A stretch of 64,000 bases of DNA from CAWJJM01 sp963843275 (GTDB lineage Bacteria; Acidobacteriota; Thermoanaerobaculia; Multivoradales; JBCCEF01). Under the pieces are notes generated by a model. It saw only the letters and a program-made list of their open reading frames with translations, was not told the origin of the DNA and ran no database searches. Positions within the stretch are counted from its first letter, which is position 1, and each line of letters starts with the position of its first letter. The stretch spans positions 62,001-126,000 of the forward strand of contig CAWJJM010000012.1 of NCBI GenBank assembly GCA_963843275.1, written 5' to 3'. Positions 43,336-52,315 of the stretch are shown in pieces. The position numbers and the translations under genes were made by a program.

Positions 43336-44370
43336 TCAGGGCGTGTCCGGGGGGACGACCTTGGGGGGTGGCGTGGGGCGGCCGGCGTTGGTCGCCAGGC
43401 GGCCGGCGACGGCGTGGAGGAGCTGGTCCGAGGCGCGCTCCCACTCGCCGGGCGTGAAACGGGCGGCCGGGGCGGACAGGTCCACCCGGCCGGCCCCGTC
43501 GGGCCCGTCGGAGAGCTTGATGCGGGCGTCGCTCCACACCAGGGCCCAGTCGGGCGTCACCTCGACCCGCGGGTCGAACGGGCGGTCGCCGAGCTGCAGC
43601 GCGTCGAGCACCGCCCGCAGCAGCGGCCCGCGGCCCCCCTGGTAGGGGAAGGAGGGGTAGAGCCGCGCCGCGGTGTGGGCCCCGGGCGGCGGGGTGTAGG
43701 CGTCGGTCGACACCAGCTCCCGGTAGCGCGGGTTGTCGTCGAGGGCGGTGAAGTTGGGGTCGCCCTTGGCCCGCAGGCGGGCCCGCTCGTCGCGCTCGAT
43801 GGCGCGGCGCAGGTGCTCCACGGCGAGGGCCTCGTAGCCGGCGAGCGCGTAGTTCTTCGCGACCAGGTAGTACCCTTCGGCGCTGGCGCCGCCGGTGGCG
43901 AGGTAGCGCGAGAACCGCTGCGAAGCCGGCTCGAGCTGGCCGGAGAGCAGCAGCACGGTGCCGATGTTGAGGTCGTTCTCGGGCGCTTCCGGGGCGAGCT
44001 TCTCGGCCCGCGCGAACGCCGCCAGGGCGTCGTCGTAGCGCTCCTCCGCCACCGCCAGTCCCGCCAGGTTGAGCCACCCCTGGCGCAGGGTCGGATCGAC
44101 CTGGAGGGCGTGCTCGAGGTCGCGGCGCCCCGTCGTGCTGTCGCCCAGCATGAAGTGGGCCGTCGAGCGCAGCAGCAGCGCCTCGGCGTCCTTCGGGTGA
44201 CGCGACAGCTCGCGGTCGAGCAGCGGCACCGCCGCCTCGGGCCGGCCGCCGTCGATCAGCTCGCGGGCGCGCGCCACCTCGGTGGAGTCGGCGGCGCTCG
44301 CCGCGGCGGCGAGCGACAGCAGGCCGGCGAGGAGCAGGGCGGAGAGGGCGGATCGGCGCGGACGTCTCAT
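43336..44370 (-). CDS. Exported TPR-repeat protein
   Basis: 344 residues: signal peptide (ALLLAGLLSLAAAASA), then at least four tetratricopeptide repeats (ARELIDGGRPEAAVPLLDRE, FMLGDSTTGRRDLEHALQ, AVAEERYDDALAAFARAEKL, LSGQLEPASQRFSRYL). The last ~170 residues form a second domain with aromatic, beta-rich sequence (ARLYPSFPYQGG) and a Pro-rich end. TPR proteins of this kind scaffold periplasmic complexes; no partner is evident from context. Divergent from the AAA+ gene across 84 bp. Confidence 0.8.
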   Translation of the reverse strand: MRRPRRSALSALLLAGLLSLAAAASAADSTEVARARELIDGGRPEAAVPLLDRELSRHPKDAEALLLRSTAHFMLGDSTTGRRDLEHALQVDPTLRQGWLNLAGLAVAEERYDDALAAFARAEKLAPEAPENDLNIGTVLLLSGQLEPASQRFSRYLATGGASAEGYYLVAKNYALAGYEALAVEHLRRAIERDERARLRAKGDPNFTALDDNPRYRELVSTDAYTPPPGAHTAARLYPSFPYQGGRGPLLRAVLDALQLGDRPFDPRVEVTPDWALVWSDARIKLSDGPDGAGRVDLSAPAARFTPGEWERASDQLLHAVAGRLATNAGRPTPPPKVVPPDTP

Positions 44371-44442
44371 CGCGACCCGGGCAATCTACTGGAAGGGGAC
44401 GCCGATGCCAAGCGCCGGCGGAGGGCCGCGGCGCGGAATGGC

Positions 44443-44448
44443 TATGAT
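44443..44448 (+). promoter_or_regulatory. -10 element TATGAT of a probable leaderless transcript
   Basis: TATGAT ends 6 nt before the GTG chosen for the AAA+ ATPase gene; no ribosome site separates them. Same geometry as before the DUF4388, SDR and small-TPR genes. Confidence 0.45.
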
Positions 44449-44454
44449 CGGGCC

Positions 44455-45531
44455 GTGCCGGACTCCGCCCCTCCCCCCAAGGCGATCGCCACGGCCCTCG
44501 GCGAGCGGGTCTTCGGGCAGCCCGTGGCCGTCCGCGAGATGGCGGTGGCGCTGGCCAAGCACCTCGCCGGCCTCGGTGCCGGCAACATCCTGATGATCGG
44601 CTCTTCGGGGACCGGCAAGACCACCCTGATGCGGGCGGTCGAGGGGTACCTGGCCGCCGATCCCGAGCTCGCCGCGCGCTCGACCCTGGTGCGTCTGCAC
44701 GCCAACGTGCTCGGCGAGGACGCGGCCGAGGGCCGCCCGGGCCAGGCGGTGCTCGCCCGGCTGCTGGGCCGCGCTCGCGAGCAGCTCGGCAGCGAGGCGC
44801 CGCTCGAGACGCTGCTCGATCGGGTGCGCAACGGGCTGGTGTTCGTCGACGAGGTGGACAAGATCCGCAGCTCGGTCGGCGACCGTCCGAACGTCGCCGG
44901 CATCCGCGCCCAGGAGGCGCTGCTCACCCTGATCGAGAACGAGGCGGTGCCCTTCGACCTGCCGCAGTGGGCCGGCGGCGGCACGATCCGGGTCGACTCC
45001 TCGGGGCTGCTGTTCGTCTGCGCCGGCGCCTTCGAGGGGCTCTACGACGCGGTCTACGACCGGGTGACCATCGGCCGCGACCGCGGCGCGCTCAAGGCGG
45101 TCACCGTGGTCGAGGAGGGGCAGGTCAGCGAGCAGCTCCGCTTCGCGCTGCGCGACTGGCTGCGCAACGAGGACCTCTTCGACTACGGCATGAGCCCGCA
45201 GTTCCTGTCGCGGTTCGAGGCCGTGGTGCTGCTCGAGAGCCTGAGCGTCGACGAGCTGGTGCGCATCTTCCTCGACAGCCCCGAGTCGAGCTACCGGGTG
45301 AGCCGCGCCTACTTCGCGAGCCGCGGCATCCAGCTGGCGGTGTCGCCGCCGGCGGTGCGGCGGATCGCCCGCGAGGCGAGCCGCCAGCCCCGCCTCGGGG
45401 CGCGCGCCCTCAAGGAGGTGTTCCGCCGGGTCATCCGCGACTACGAGTTCGAGCCCGACCGCTGGCTCGCCGCCGGCACCGAGGGGGCGCTGGTGATCGA
45501 CGAGGGGGAGGTGGAGGCGGCGCTGGGCTGA
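44455..45531 (+). CDS. ClpX-like AAA+ ATPase
   Basis: 358-residue AAA+ protein without the N-terminal zinc domain of ClpX. Walker A GSSGTGKTTLM, Walker B LVFVDEVDKI, the ClpX-style loop RAQEALLTLIENEAVPF, sensor and ClpB-D2-like C-terminal domain (LGARALKEVFRRVIRDYEFEP). It opens with an AIATALGERVFGQPVAVREM segment like ClpX/HslU. Lacks an obvious IGF loop, so partnership with ClpP is not supported; it may act as an unfoldase or remodeler on its own. GTG start is inferred from the -10 placement and domain start. Confidence 0.82.
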   Translation: MPDSAPPPKAIATALGERVFGQPVAVREMAVALAKHLAGLGAGNILMIGSSGTGKTTLMRAVEGYLAADPELAARSTLVRLHANVLGEDAAEGRPGQAVLARLLGRAREQLGSEAPLETLLDRVRNGLVFVDEVDKIRSSVGDRPNVAGIRAQEALLTLIENEAVPFDLPQWAGGGTIRVDSSGLLFVCAGAFEGLYDAVYDRVTIGRDRGALKAVTVVEEGQVSEQLRFALRDWLRNEDLFDYGMSPQFLSRFEAVVLLESLSVDELVRIFLDSPESSYRVSRAYFASRGIQLAVSPPAVRRIAREASRQPRLGARALKEVFRRVIRDYEFEPDRWLAAGTEGALVIDEGEVEAALG

Positions 45532-45562
45532 GCGGCGGGCGCCGCCCGCCCGAGCCCCGGCG

Positions 45563-46273
45563 TCAGGCGGTGCCGGCGTCGCCGCCGCGGCGCAGCAGGC
45601 GGGGCAGGAAGCTCAGCGCCAGCAGCGCCAGCAGCGCCCCGCCGAGCTGCAGCAGGACGAGGCCGCGCTGGCCGCTGGCGGCGCGGAACAGGATGGCGGC
45701 GAAGTAGGTGAACAGGGCCACCGACGGTGCCAGCCCGAGCGCGGTGGCGCCGAGGAACACCGCCGGCCGCACCCCCGCCAGAGCCGCGGCGTAGTTGACC
45801 AGCGGGTAGGGGATGGGGACGAAGCGCAACCGCAGCAGGGCCCAGAAGCCGTGCCGCTCGACCAGCCGCTCCACCCGCACCAGCCGGTCGCCGAGCAGGT
45901 GGCCGACGAAGTCCTGCCCCAGCATCCGCGCCACGGCGAAGGTGGTGGCGGCGCCCAGCCAGGTGCCGACGTAGTTGTAGAGCGAGCCGAAGGAGAAGCC
46001 GAAGACCAGGCCGCCCACCAGCATCAGCGGGCTGACCGGCATCCCCAGGGGGCAGAGCAGCGCGTAGAGCGCGATCAGCGCCAGCGGCGCCCACGGCGCC
46101 CGGGCGAGCTCGCGGAAGGTGGCGAGCAGCGCCTCGGCGTCGAGCCGCTCGGCCAACGGGCTCCAGCGCAGCAAGGCGAAGCCCGCCCCCACCAGGACCA
46201 CCAGCACCAGGAAGCGCAGCAGGGGGCCGCGGAGGGAACGGCGACGCGTCTCGGGGGGCGGGGACGGCGGCAC
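45563..46273 (-). CDS. TVP38/TMEM64 (VTT-domain, DedA-like) membrane protein
   Basis: 236 residues, about six TM helices. The VTT/SNARE-associated Golgi domain signature is visible: PLGMPVSPLMLVGGLVFGFSFGS, GTWLGAATTFAVARMLG and LRLRFVPIPYPLVNYAA. Members are thought to be lipid scramblases or flippases. GTG start at 46273. It follows the YggX-like gene on the same strand, 74 bp away, near a lipid-transport operon, which fits a membrane-lipid role. Confidence 0.88.
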   Translation of the reverse strand: MPPSPPPETRRRSLRGPLLRFLVLVVLVGAGFALLRWSPLAERLDAEALLATFRELARAPWAPLALIALYALLCPLGMPVSPLMLVGGLVFGFSFGSLYNYVGTWLGAATTFAVARMLGQDFVGHLLGDRLVRVERLVERHGFWALLRLRFVPIPYPLVNYAAALAGVRPAVFLGATALGLAPSVALFTYFAAILFRAASGQRGLVLLQLGGALLALLALSFLPRLLRRGGDAGTA

Positions 46274-46347
46274 GGGGGCGCATCTTACCCCGGGGCGGCG
46301 CGGCGCTCCCGCCGTCTTCCGGCGGCACACCGCGCCCGGGGGCGGCG

Positions 46348-46617
46348 TCAGCCGGGGGGTGGGGCGGGCGCCTCGCCGGTGTCGTCGGCGAGGGCGAAGA
46401 ACTGCCGCATCTGCTGGTCGAGGACGGCCTGCGCGCCGGGGTCCATGAAGTTGAGCCGCAGCTCGTTGATGACCATGACCTCCATGCGCTGCCACTCGGC
46501 CCAGCAGTCGCCGCAGACGTGCTCCTGGATCTCGCGGCCGACGGCGCCGGGGACCGGGGGACGGGGCAGCGGCGCGGACTCCCGGCCGCAGCGGCTACAG
46601 ACGATCGTCGCGGCCAC
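46348..46617 (-). CDS. Zinc-ribbon protein with YggX/Fe(II)-trafficking-like C-terminus
   Basis: 89 residues. Two CxxC pairs (CSRCG at residues 7-11, CGDCW at 35-39) frame an N-terminal zinc ribbon. The C-terminal half, WAEWQRMEVMVINELRLN and DQQMRQFF, matches the YggX fold (oxidative-damage protection / Fe(II) trafficking), which in Enterobacteria has a single Cys and no ribbon. Thus a ribbon-fused variant. It starts 2 bp after the stop of the 92-residue gene upstream, at the end of the UDP-sugar operon. Confidence 0.72.
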   Translation of the reverse strand: MAATIVCSRCGRESAPLPRPPVPGAVGREIQEHVCGDCWAEWQRMEVMVINELRLNFMDPGAQAVLDQQMRQFFALADDTGEAPAPPPG

Positions 46618-46619
46618 GC

Positions 46620-46898
46620 TCAGCGCACCTCGCCCGGCAGGACGATGCGGCTGTCCTCGCGCTCGAGGACCTCGCGGGGCACCCGCACCAGCAGCACCAG
46701 GTCACCGGCGTCGGCGTTGCCGCGCGCCGCCTTCACCACCTCGTCGGGGACGGCGAGCTTGACGTACGCCGGCCGCTTGGGGTTCTGCCGGGCGCTGTCG
46801 ATGACCAGCCGGCGGATGGGCACGGCCTCGACCCGTTCGGGGTACTTCTCGAGGGCGAAGGCGAGGGTCTGCAACGGGCTCTGCGCGGGTGCGGTCAC
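46620..46898 (-). CDS. Small conserved-looking hypothetical protein
   Basis: 92 residues, mixed alpha/beta, no signal peptide or TM. Features: FALEKYPERVEAVPIRRLVIDSARQ and a C-terminal VPREVLEREDSRIVLPGEV. Not recognised. Placed between the UDP-xylose synthase-type gene (10 bp) and the YggX-like gene (2 bp), so it belongs to the same operon; balanced codon use suggests it is real. Confidence 0.6.
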   Translation of the reverse strand: MTAPAQSPLQTLAFALEKYPERVEAVPIRRLVIDSARQNPKRPAYVKLAVPDEVVKAARGNADAGDLVLLVRVPREVLEREDSRIVLPGEVR

Positions 46899-46908
46899 GG
46901 GCGGAATT

Positions 46909-47880
46909 CTACACGCCGGCCGCGGAGGTCCGGGCGCCGTGCCGCGCCGTCAGCTCTTCGCGGAAGTAGCCGACGGTCTGCGCCAGGCCTTCGGCCAGCG
47001 GCACCCGCGGCTCCCACCCCAGCTCGGCGCGGGCGCGGCCGATGTCCGGCTGGCGCACCTTCGGATCGTCCTCGGGCAGATCCTCGAAGACGATGGCGCT
47101 CGGCGAGCCGGTGACCTCGAGGATGGTGCGGGCGAACTCGAGGATGGTCATCTCCTGCGGGTTGCCGATGTTGACCGGGCCCTGCGCCGCGCTCACCAGC
47201 AGCCGGTGGATGCCGTCGATCAGGTCGCTGACGAAGCAGAACGAGCGCGTCTGGCCGCCGTCGCCGAAGACGGTCAGCGGCCGGCCCTCGAGCGCCTGCT
47301 CGAGGAAGGCCGGCACCACCCGGCCGTCGCCGAGGCGCATGCGCGGCCCGTAGGTGTTGAAGATGCGGACGATCCGTACCTCCAGCCCGTGCACCCGCTG
47401 GTACGCCGTCGCCATCGCCTCGGCGTAGCGCTTGGCCTCGTCGTAGACGCCGCGCGGACCGATCGGGTTGACGTTGCCCCAGTAGGTCTCCCGCTGCGGG
47501 TGCTCGAGCGGGTCGCCGTAGACCTCCGACGTGGAGGCGAGCAGGAAGCGGGCGCCCTTGGCGAGGGCGAGCCCGAGGCTGTTGTGGGTCCCCAGGGCCC
47601 CCACCTTCAGCGTCTGGATGGGCAGCTCGAGGTAGTCGATCGGGCTGGCCGGCGAGGCGAAGTGCAGCACGTAGTCGATCGGCTCGTCGACCACCAGCGG
47701 CTGACAGATGTTGTGCTCGCGGAAGGTGAAGCGCGGGTCGCTGTCGAAGCCGGCGAGGTTCTTCCGCCGTCCGGTGATCAGGTTGTCGACGCAGAGGACC
47801 CGGTGGCCCTCGGCCAGCAGGCGGGCGCAGAGGTGGGAGCCGAGGAAGCCGGCGCCGCCGGTGACCAACGACGTGGTCAC
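46909..47880 (-). CDS. UDP-glucuronate decarboxylase (UDP-xylose synthase) type epimerase
   Basis: 323-residue extended SDR. NAD motif TGGAGFLGSHL at the N-terminus, catalytic Ser/Thr in ASTSEVYGDP, YxxxK in YDEAKRYAE, and the UXS-like segments HFASPASPIDYLELPIQT and YGPRMRLGDGRVVP. It should convert UDP-glucuronate to UDP-xylose. GTG start overlaps the UDP-glucose dehydrogenase stop (GTGA), making the substrate supplier its immediate neighbour. Confidence 0.93.
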   Translation of the reverse strand: MTTSLVTGGAGFLGSHLCARLLAEGHRVLCVDNLITGRRKNLAGFDSDPRFTFREHNICQPLVVDEPIDYVLHFASPASPIDYLELPIQTLKVGALGTHNSLGLALAKGARFLLASTSEVYGDPLEHPQRETYWGNVNPIGPRGVYDEAKRYAEAMATAYQRVHGLEVRIVRIFNTYGPRMRLGDGRVVPAFLEQALEGRPLTVFGDGGQTRSFCFVSDLIDGIHRLLVSAAQGPVNIGNPQEMTILEFARTILEVTGSPSAIVFEDLPEDDPKVRQPDIGRARAELGWEPRVPLAEGLAQTVGYFREELTARHGARTSAAGV

Positions 47881-49253
47881 CGGGCGCCTCCGCCGACCGG
47901 CTGCTCGACCCCGGGCCGGGGCTGCATCGCCGCGGCGGCCGGCGCCGCCTCGCCCCGCCCCAGCGAGACGTAGCGGAAGCCGGCGGCGACGATCTTCGCC
48001 GGCTCGTAGATGTTGCGCAGGTCGACGATCAGCGGTTGGGTGAGGAGCTTCTGCATGCGGTCGAGCTCGAGCTTGCGGAACTGGTTCCACTCGGTGAGCA
48101 CCACCAGGGCGTCGGCGCCCTCGGCCGCCTCGTAGGCGCTGGCGCAGTAGACCGCGTCGGGGAGCTCGGAGCGCGAGGCCTCCATCGCCTCGGGGTCGTA
48201 GGCGCGGAGGCGGGCACCGGCGGCGGCGAGACCGCGGGCGATCTCGATGGCCGGGGACTCGCGGACGTCGTCGGTGTCGGGCTTGAAGGACAGCCCGAGG
48301 ACCGCCAGCGTGGCGCCCTCGACCGAGCCGCCCAGGGCGTCGGCGATCTTGTCGACCATGCGCCGCTGGGTGTGGCGGTTGACCTCGAGGACCGCCTCGA
48401 TGATGCGGAAGGTCAGGCCGTGGTCGCGGGCGATCTGCGCCACCGCCCGGGTGTCCTTGGGGAAGCAGGAGCCGCCGAAACCGGGCCCGGTGTTGAGGAA
48501 CTTGGGGCCGATCCGGTTGTCCAGCCCCATGCCGCGGGCCACCACCTCGACGTCGGCGCCCAGCCGCTCGCAGAGCGCCGCCACCTCGTTGATGAAGGAG
48601 ATCTTGGTGGCCAGGAAGCCGTTGGAGGCGTACTTGATCAGCTCGGCGCTCTCGACGTCGGTGACCACGAAGGGGACGTCGGCGACGTGCAGCGGCGAGT
48701 AGATGTCGAGCATCATGTCGATCGCCCGCCGGTCGCGGCTGCCGATCACCACCCGGTCGGGCCGCATGAAGTCCTCGATCGCCGACCCCTCGCGCAGGAA
48801 CTCAGGGTTCGAGACCACCGCGAAGTCGTGGGCGCCGCCGCAGGCCTCGCGGATGATCCCCTCGATCATCTGCCCGGTGCCGATGGGCACCGTGCTCTTG
48901 GTGATCACCACCTTGTAGCCGTTGAGGTGCTCGCCCACCGAGCGGGCCACCTCGCGGACGAAGGTCAGGTCGGCCGAGCCGTCCGGGCGCGACGGCGTCC
49001 CGACGGCGATGAACACCGCGTCCGCCGCCTCGATCGCCGGCCCCAGCTCGGTGGTGAAGACGAGGCGGCCCGCCTCCATGTTCTTCTTGACCAGGGTGCC
49101 GAGGCCCGGCTCGTAGATCGGGATCTCCCCGCGGCCGAGCGCCTCGATCTTGGCGGCGTCCTTGTCGACCCCGGTGACGTGGACCCCGAAGTCGGCCAGG
49201 CAGGCGCCGGTGACGAGGCCGACGTAGCCGCTGCCCACCACACAGATCTTCAT
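47877..49253 (-). CDS. ugd: UDP-glucose 6-dehydrogenase
   Basis: 458 residues. N-terminal NAD fold GSGYVGLVTGACLADFG, central dimer segment with ELIKYASNGFLATKISFINE, and the catalytic Cys in GPGFGGSCFPKDT; the C-terminal UDP-binding domain includes GLSFKPDTDDVRESP. Oxidises UDP-glucose twice to UDP-glucuronate, the common precursor of the products of the flanking epimerase and decarboxylase genes. The last ~25 residues are a Pro/Ala tail. Confidence 0.97.
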   Translation of the reverse strand: MKICVVGSGYVGLVTGACLADFGVHVTGVDKDAAKIEALGRGEIPIYEPGLGTLVKKNMEAGRLVFTTELGPAIEAADAVFIAVGTPSRPDGSADLTFVREVARSVGEHLNGYKVVITKSTVPIGTGQMIEGIIREACGGAHDFAVVSNPEFLREGSAIEDFMRPDRVVIGSRDRRAIDMMLDIYSPLHVADVPFVVTDVESAELIKYASNGFLATKISFINEVAALCERLGADVEVVARGMGLDNRIGPKFLNTGPGFGGSCFPKDTRAVAQIARDHGLTFRIIEAVLEVNRHTQRRMVDKIADALGGSVEGATLAVLGLSFKPDTDDVRESPAIEIARGLAAAGARLRAYDPEAMEASRSELPDAVYCASAYEAAEGADALVVLTEWNQFRKLELDRMQKLLTQPLIVDLRNIYEPAKIVAAGFRYVSLGRGEAAPAAAAMQPRPGVEQPVGGGAR

Positions 49254-49272
49254 GACGATTCCCCGTTCGGAT

Positions 49273-50250
49273 TCAGGAGGTCGCGGGACGGCTCCCGCGG
49301 TACCAGGCGACGAAGCGGCGCAGCCCTTCGCGGATGGGGACCTGCGGGGCGTAGCCGAGCAGGCGCCGCGCCTTGGCGACGTCGGCGTAGGTGATCGGGA
49401 CGTCCCCGGGCTGGTCGGGAAGATAGTCGATCGCCGGCTCGACGGCAAGCTCCTCCGCGATCCAGCGCACCAGGTCCGTCAGGGCGGTGGTCTCGGCACC
49501 GCCGAGGTTGAGGATCTCGAAGTCCGGCGCCAGGTCCATCGCCGCCACGATGCCGTCGACGATGTCGTCGACGTAGGTGTAGTCGCGCCGCGTGGAGCCG
49601 TCGCCGTAGAGCGGCACGGCCCGGCCGCGCGCCAGCAGGTCGGTGAACTTGTGGATCGCCATCTCGGGGCGCTGCCGCGGCCCGTAGACGGTGAAGAAGC
49701 GCAGGCAGGACAGCTTCAGCCCGTAGAGGTGGTGGTAGTTGTAGCAGAGCAGCTCGCCGGTGCGCTTGGTGGTGGCGTAGGGGCTGATCGGCTTCTCGAC
49801 CCGGTCGTCCTCGGCGAAGGGCACCTTGTCGTTGATGCCGTAGACCGACGACGACGAGCCGAAGACGAACACCTCGGGGCCGTGGCGGCGCGCCGCCTCG
49901 AGCAGGCGCAGGGTGCCGATGCAGTTGACGTCCTCGTAGAGGATGGGCTCGGCGAGGCTGGGCCGCACGCCGGCGCGCGCCGCCAGGTGGACCACGGAGG
50001 TGAAGCCGTTGCCGGCGAACAGGCGGTCGACGAGGTCGGCGTCGCGGATGTCGCCCTCGACCAGGCGGTAGCGCCCGTCGGCGGCGGGGCCGGCGAGCAG
50101 CTCGGCGACCCCGGCGCGCTTGATCGCCGGGTCGTAGAAGTCGTTGAAGTCGTCGAGCACGGTCACCCGGTCGCCGCGCTCGAGCAGGCGCCGGGTGAGG
50201 TGGGAGCCGATGAAGCCGGCGCCGCCGGTGACCAGGACGTGTCCGCTCAC
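49273..50250 (-). CDS. UDP-glucuronate 4-epimerase-like NAD-dependent epimerase
   Basis: 325-residue extended SDR: GGAGFIGSHL, catalytic FGSSSSVYG and YATTKRTGE, and the segments HLAARAGVRPS and TVYGPRQRPEMAI that characterise UDP-GlcA 4-epimerases. It should make UDP-galacturonate from the Ugd product. GTG start overlaps the mlaD stop (GTGA), so sugar and lipid-transport genes are translationally coupled. Confidence 0.92.
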   Translation of the reverse strand: MSGHVLVTGGAGFIGSHLTRRLLERGDRVTVLDDFNDFYDPAIKRAGVAELLAGPAADGRYRLVEGDIRDADLVDRLFAGNGFTSVVHLAARAGVRPSLAEPILYEDVNCIGTLRLLEAARRHGPEVFVFGSSSSVYGINDKVPFAEDDRVEKPISPYATTKRTGELLCYNYHHLYGLKLSCLRFFTVYGPRQRPEMAIHKFTDLLARGRAVPLYGDGSTRRDYTYVDDIVDGIVAAMDLAPDFEILNLGGAETTALTDLVRWIAEELAVEPAIDYLPDQPGDVPITYADVAKARRLLGYAPQVPIREGLRRFVAWYRGSRPATS

Positions 50251-51539
50251 GCCGCACCCCCCACGCCCTCCGGACCGTGCGCGGGGGGCGGTGGCGGCGG
50301 CTCGGGCTCGGCGCTCCCGCCCGGCGGCGGACCGGAGGGAGGCGGCGCGGACCCGGCGGCGGGCGGCTGCGCCGCCGGCGGCACCGGGCCCTCCGGGACC
50401 TCGTCGATGGCGCCCGACTCCACCTTCTCCTCGTAGCGCGTCTCGATGCCCTTCTTCTGGCGGTTGCGGATCAGCCAGCGCAGGATCTTGCTCTCGTTGA
50501 TCCCCACGATGATGTCGTTGATCGCGTCGTAGATCTCGGGGTCGTGGATCAGCCGCGCCACGGTGCCGTCGCCCGCGGTGATCTCCGCCGACAGCCGGTC
50601 GACCCGCTCCACGGTCCGCCGGATCTCGTCGGAGACCTGGGCGCCGTACTCGTCGTCGGTGAGCAGGCGCTGCAGCAGCCCGTGCGAGGACTCGATGTCG
50701 TCGGCGAGGCGCGCCAGGTCGCCGGAGGCCCGCTCGAGGTTGGCCAGGGTCGAGCGCACCTGCTCGGCGGTGGCGGCGTCGTTGAGCAGCAGCGGCACCG
50801 TGCCCTCGCCCTCGTCGGCCTTGGCCAGGACGCCCTCGAAGCGGTCCAGCGATCGCGTCACCTGGTCGGCCAGGTGGGGGTCGTTGAGCAGGCGCGGCAG
50901 CGGGCCCTGTCCGTTCTCGACCTTCTCGGCGATGCGGTTGACGGTCTCCGCCGTGTCGACGATCGAGGAGGTCAGGCGCTTGCCCTCCGGCGTGTCCTTG
51001 GTGAGCTGCCCGAGGATCCCCTCGCCGCGCTCCATGCGCTCGAGGACGGTGCGCAACGACACCGTGATCGCCGTCACGTTGTCCATCAGGTCCTCGCCCG
51101 AGGAGATCAGCTCGTCGATCGAGGTGGCCGGTGCGGTCTCGATGCGGCCGCCGTCGGGGATGGGCGGCGTCCGCGGCGAGCCGGAGGTGATCTCGATGTA
51201 CTTGTCGCCGAGCAGGCCGAGGGTCTTGATGCGCGCCTGCGAGTCCTCGCGGATGCGGTCGGCGTAGCGCTCGTCGACGGTGAGCCAGACCCGGAGCTCG
51301 GACTCGCTGGGATCGCGCGGCAGGATCACATCCTGCACCCGCCCGACGTCGACGCCGTTGAGCTGCACCGGGTTGCCGGCCGCCAGTCCGCCGACGTTGC
51401 TGAACAGCACGTAGTAGCGGTTGGTGGGCCGGAACAGGTTGTTCTGCTGGCCGATCAGCAGGATGCCCACCACCAGCACCGCGACCGCCGCCAGCACCAG
51501 CAGCCCCACCCGGATCTCGTTGCCTCGCCTGCGCGCCAT
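50247..51539 (-). CDS. mlaD: MCE/MlaD-type lipid-transport protein
   Basis: 430 residues: one N-terminal TM (VGLLVLAAVAVLVVGILLI), a single MCE domain (about 35-115, YYVLFSNVGGLAAGNPVQLNG and GLLGDKYIEI), then a ~230-residue helical region with repeated LLND/LLTDD segments, and a Pro/Gly-rich tail. E. coli MlaD is only ~180 residues; the long helical extension resembles the longer MCE proteins that may form a tunnel across the periplasm. Follows mlaF by 5 bp. Confidence 0.9.
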   Translation of the reverse strand: MARRRGNEIRVGLLVLAAVAVLVVGILLIGQQNNLFRPTNRYYVLFSNVGGLAAGNPVQLNGVDVGRVQDVILPRDPSESELRVWLTVDERYADRIREDSQARIKTLGLLGDKYIEITSGSPRTPPIPDGGRIETAPATSIDELISSGEDLMDNVTAITVSLRTVLERMERGEGILGQLTKDTPEGKRLTSSIVDTAETVNRIAEKVENGQGPLPRLLNDPHLADQVTRSLDRFEGVLAKADEGEGTVPLLLNDAATAEQVRSTLANLERASGDLARLADDIESSHGLLQRLLTDDEYGAQVSDEIRRTVERVDRLSAEITAGDGTVARLIHDPEIYDAINDIIVGINESKILRWLIRNRQKKGIETRYEEKVESGAIDEVPEGPVPPAAQPPAAGSAPPPSGPPPGGSAEPEPPPPPPAHGPEGVGGAA

Positions 51540-51544
51540 GTCGA

Positions 51545-52312
51545 TCAGTCCTCTTCCCGGCCCTCGAGAAAGCCGGTGAACACCGGATCCTCGCTGGCGT
51601 GCGCCTCGTCCCAGGTGCCGAGGAAGCGGAAGCGCCCGTCGTCGAGGAATGCTAGACGGTCGCCGACGCGGCGCGCCAGCGGGATGTCGTGGGTGACCAC
51701 CACGGCGGTGACCCCGACCTGCCGCTGGATGTCCCGGATCAGGCGTCCGATGGTGGCGCTGGTCACCGGGTCCAGCCCGGTGGTCGGCTCGTCGAACAGC
51801 ACCACCTCCGGGTCGAGCGCCAGCGACCGCGCCAGCGCCACCCGCTTCTTCATGCCGCCCGAGAGGTCGGCCGGCAGCTTGTCGTCGATGTCGTGCAGGT
51901 TGACCAGCTCGAGCCGCTCGTGGACCCGGCGGCGGATCTCCTCCTCGCCGAGGTCGGTGTGCTCGCGCAGGGGGAAGGCCACGTTGTCGAGCACGTCCAT
52001 CGAGTCGAACAGGGCGCCGCCCTGGAAGAGCATGGCGATCCGCTTGCGCAGCGGGATCAGCTCGCGTTCGCTGAGCTCGGAGATCGGCTCCCCCTCGAAG
52101 ATCACGCTGCCCTCGTCGGGCGGTTCGAGGCCGTTGAGCTGCCGCAGGGTGACGCTCTTGCCGCTGCCCGAGCGGCCGAGGATCACCAGGCACTCCCCAC
52201 GGAGCACGTCGAAGTCGAGGTGGTCGAGGACCCGGCGCTCCGCGTAGCTCTTGGTCAGCCCGCGGACCTCGTAGACGTGCTCCCGGGGTCGCTCGGCGGC
52301 GGCCGTCGTCAT
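51545..52312 (-). CDS. mlaF: Mla-type ABC transporter ATPase
   Basis: 255 residues. Walker A GRSGSGKSVTL, Q-loop FQGGALFDSMDV (Mla-specific GALFDS), signature LSGGMKKRVALARSLA, Walker B VVLFDEPTTGLDP and switch VVTHDI. Energises lipid movement by MlaE/MlaD. The C-terminal tail DPVFTGFLEGREED resembles the short MlaF tail. Confidence 0.95.
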   Translation of the reverse strand: MTTAAAERPREHVYEVRGLTKSYAERRVLDHLDFDVLRGECLVILGRSGSGKSVTLRQLNGLEPPDEGSVIFEGEPISELSERELIPLRKRIAMLFQGGALFDSMDVLDNVAFPLREHTDLGEEEIRRRVHERLELVNLHDIDDKLPADLSGGMKKRVALARSLALDPEVVLFDEPTTGLDPVTSATIGRLIRDIQRQVGVTAVVVTHDIPLARRVGDRLAFLDDGRFRFLGTWDEAHASEDPVFTGFLEGREED

Positions 52313-52315
52313 CGC

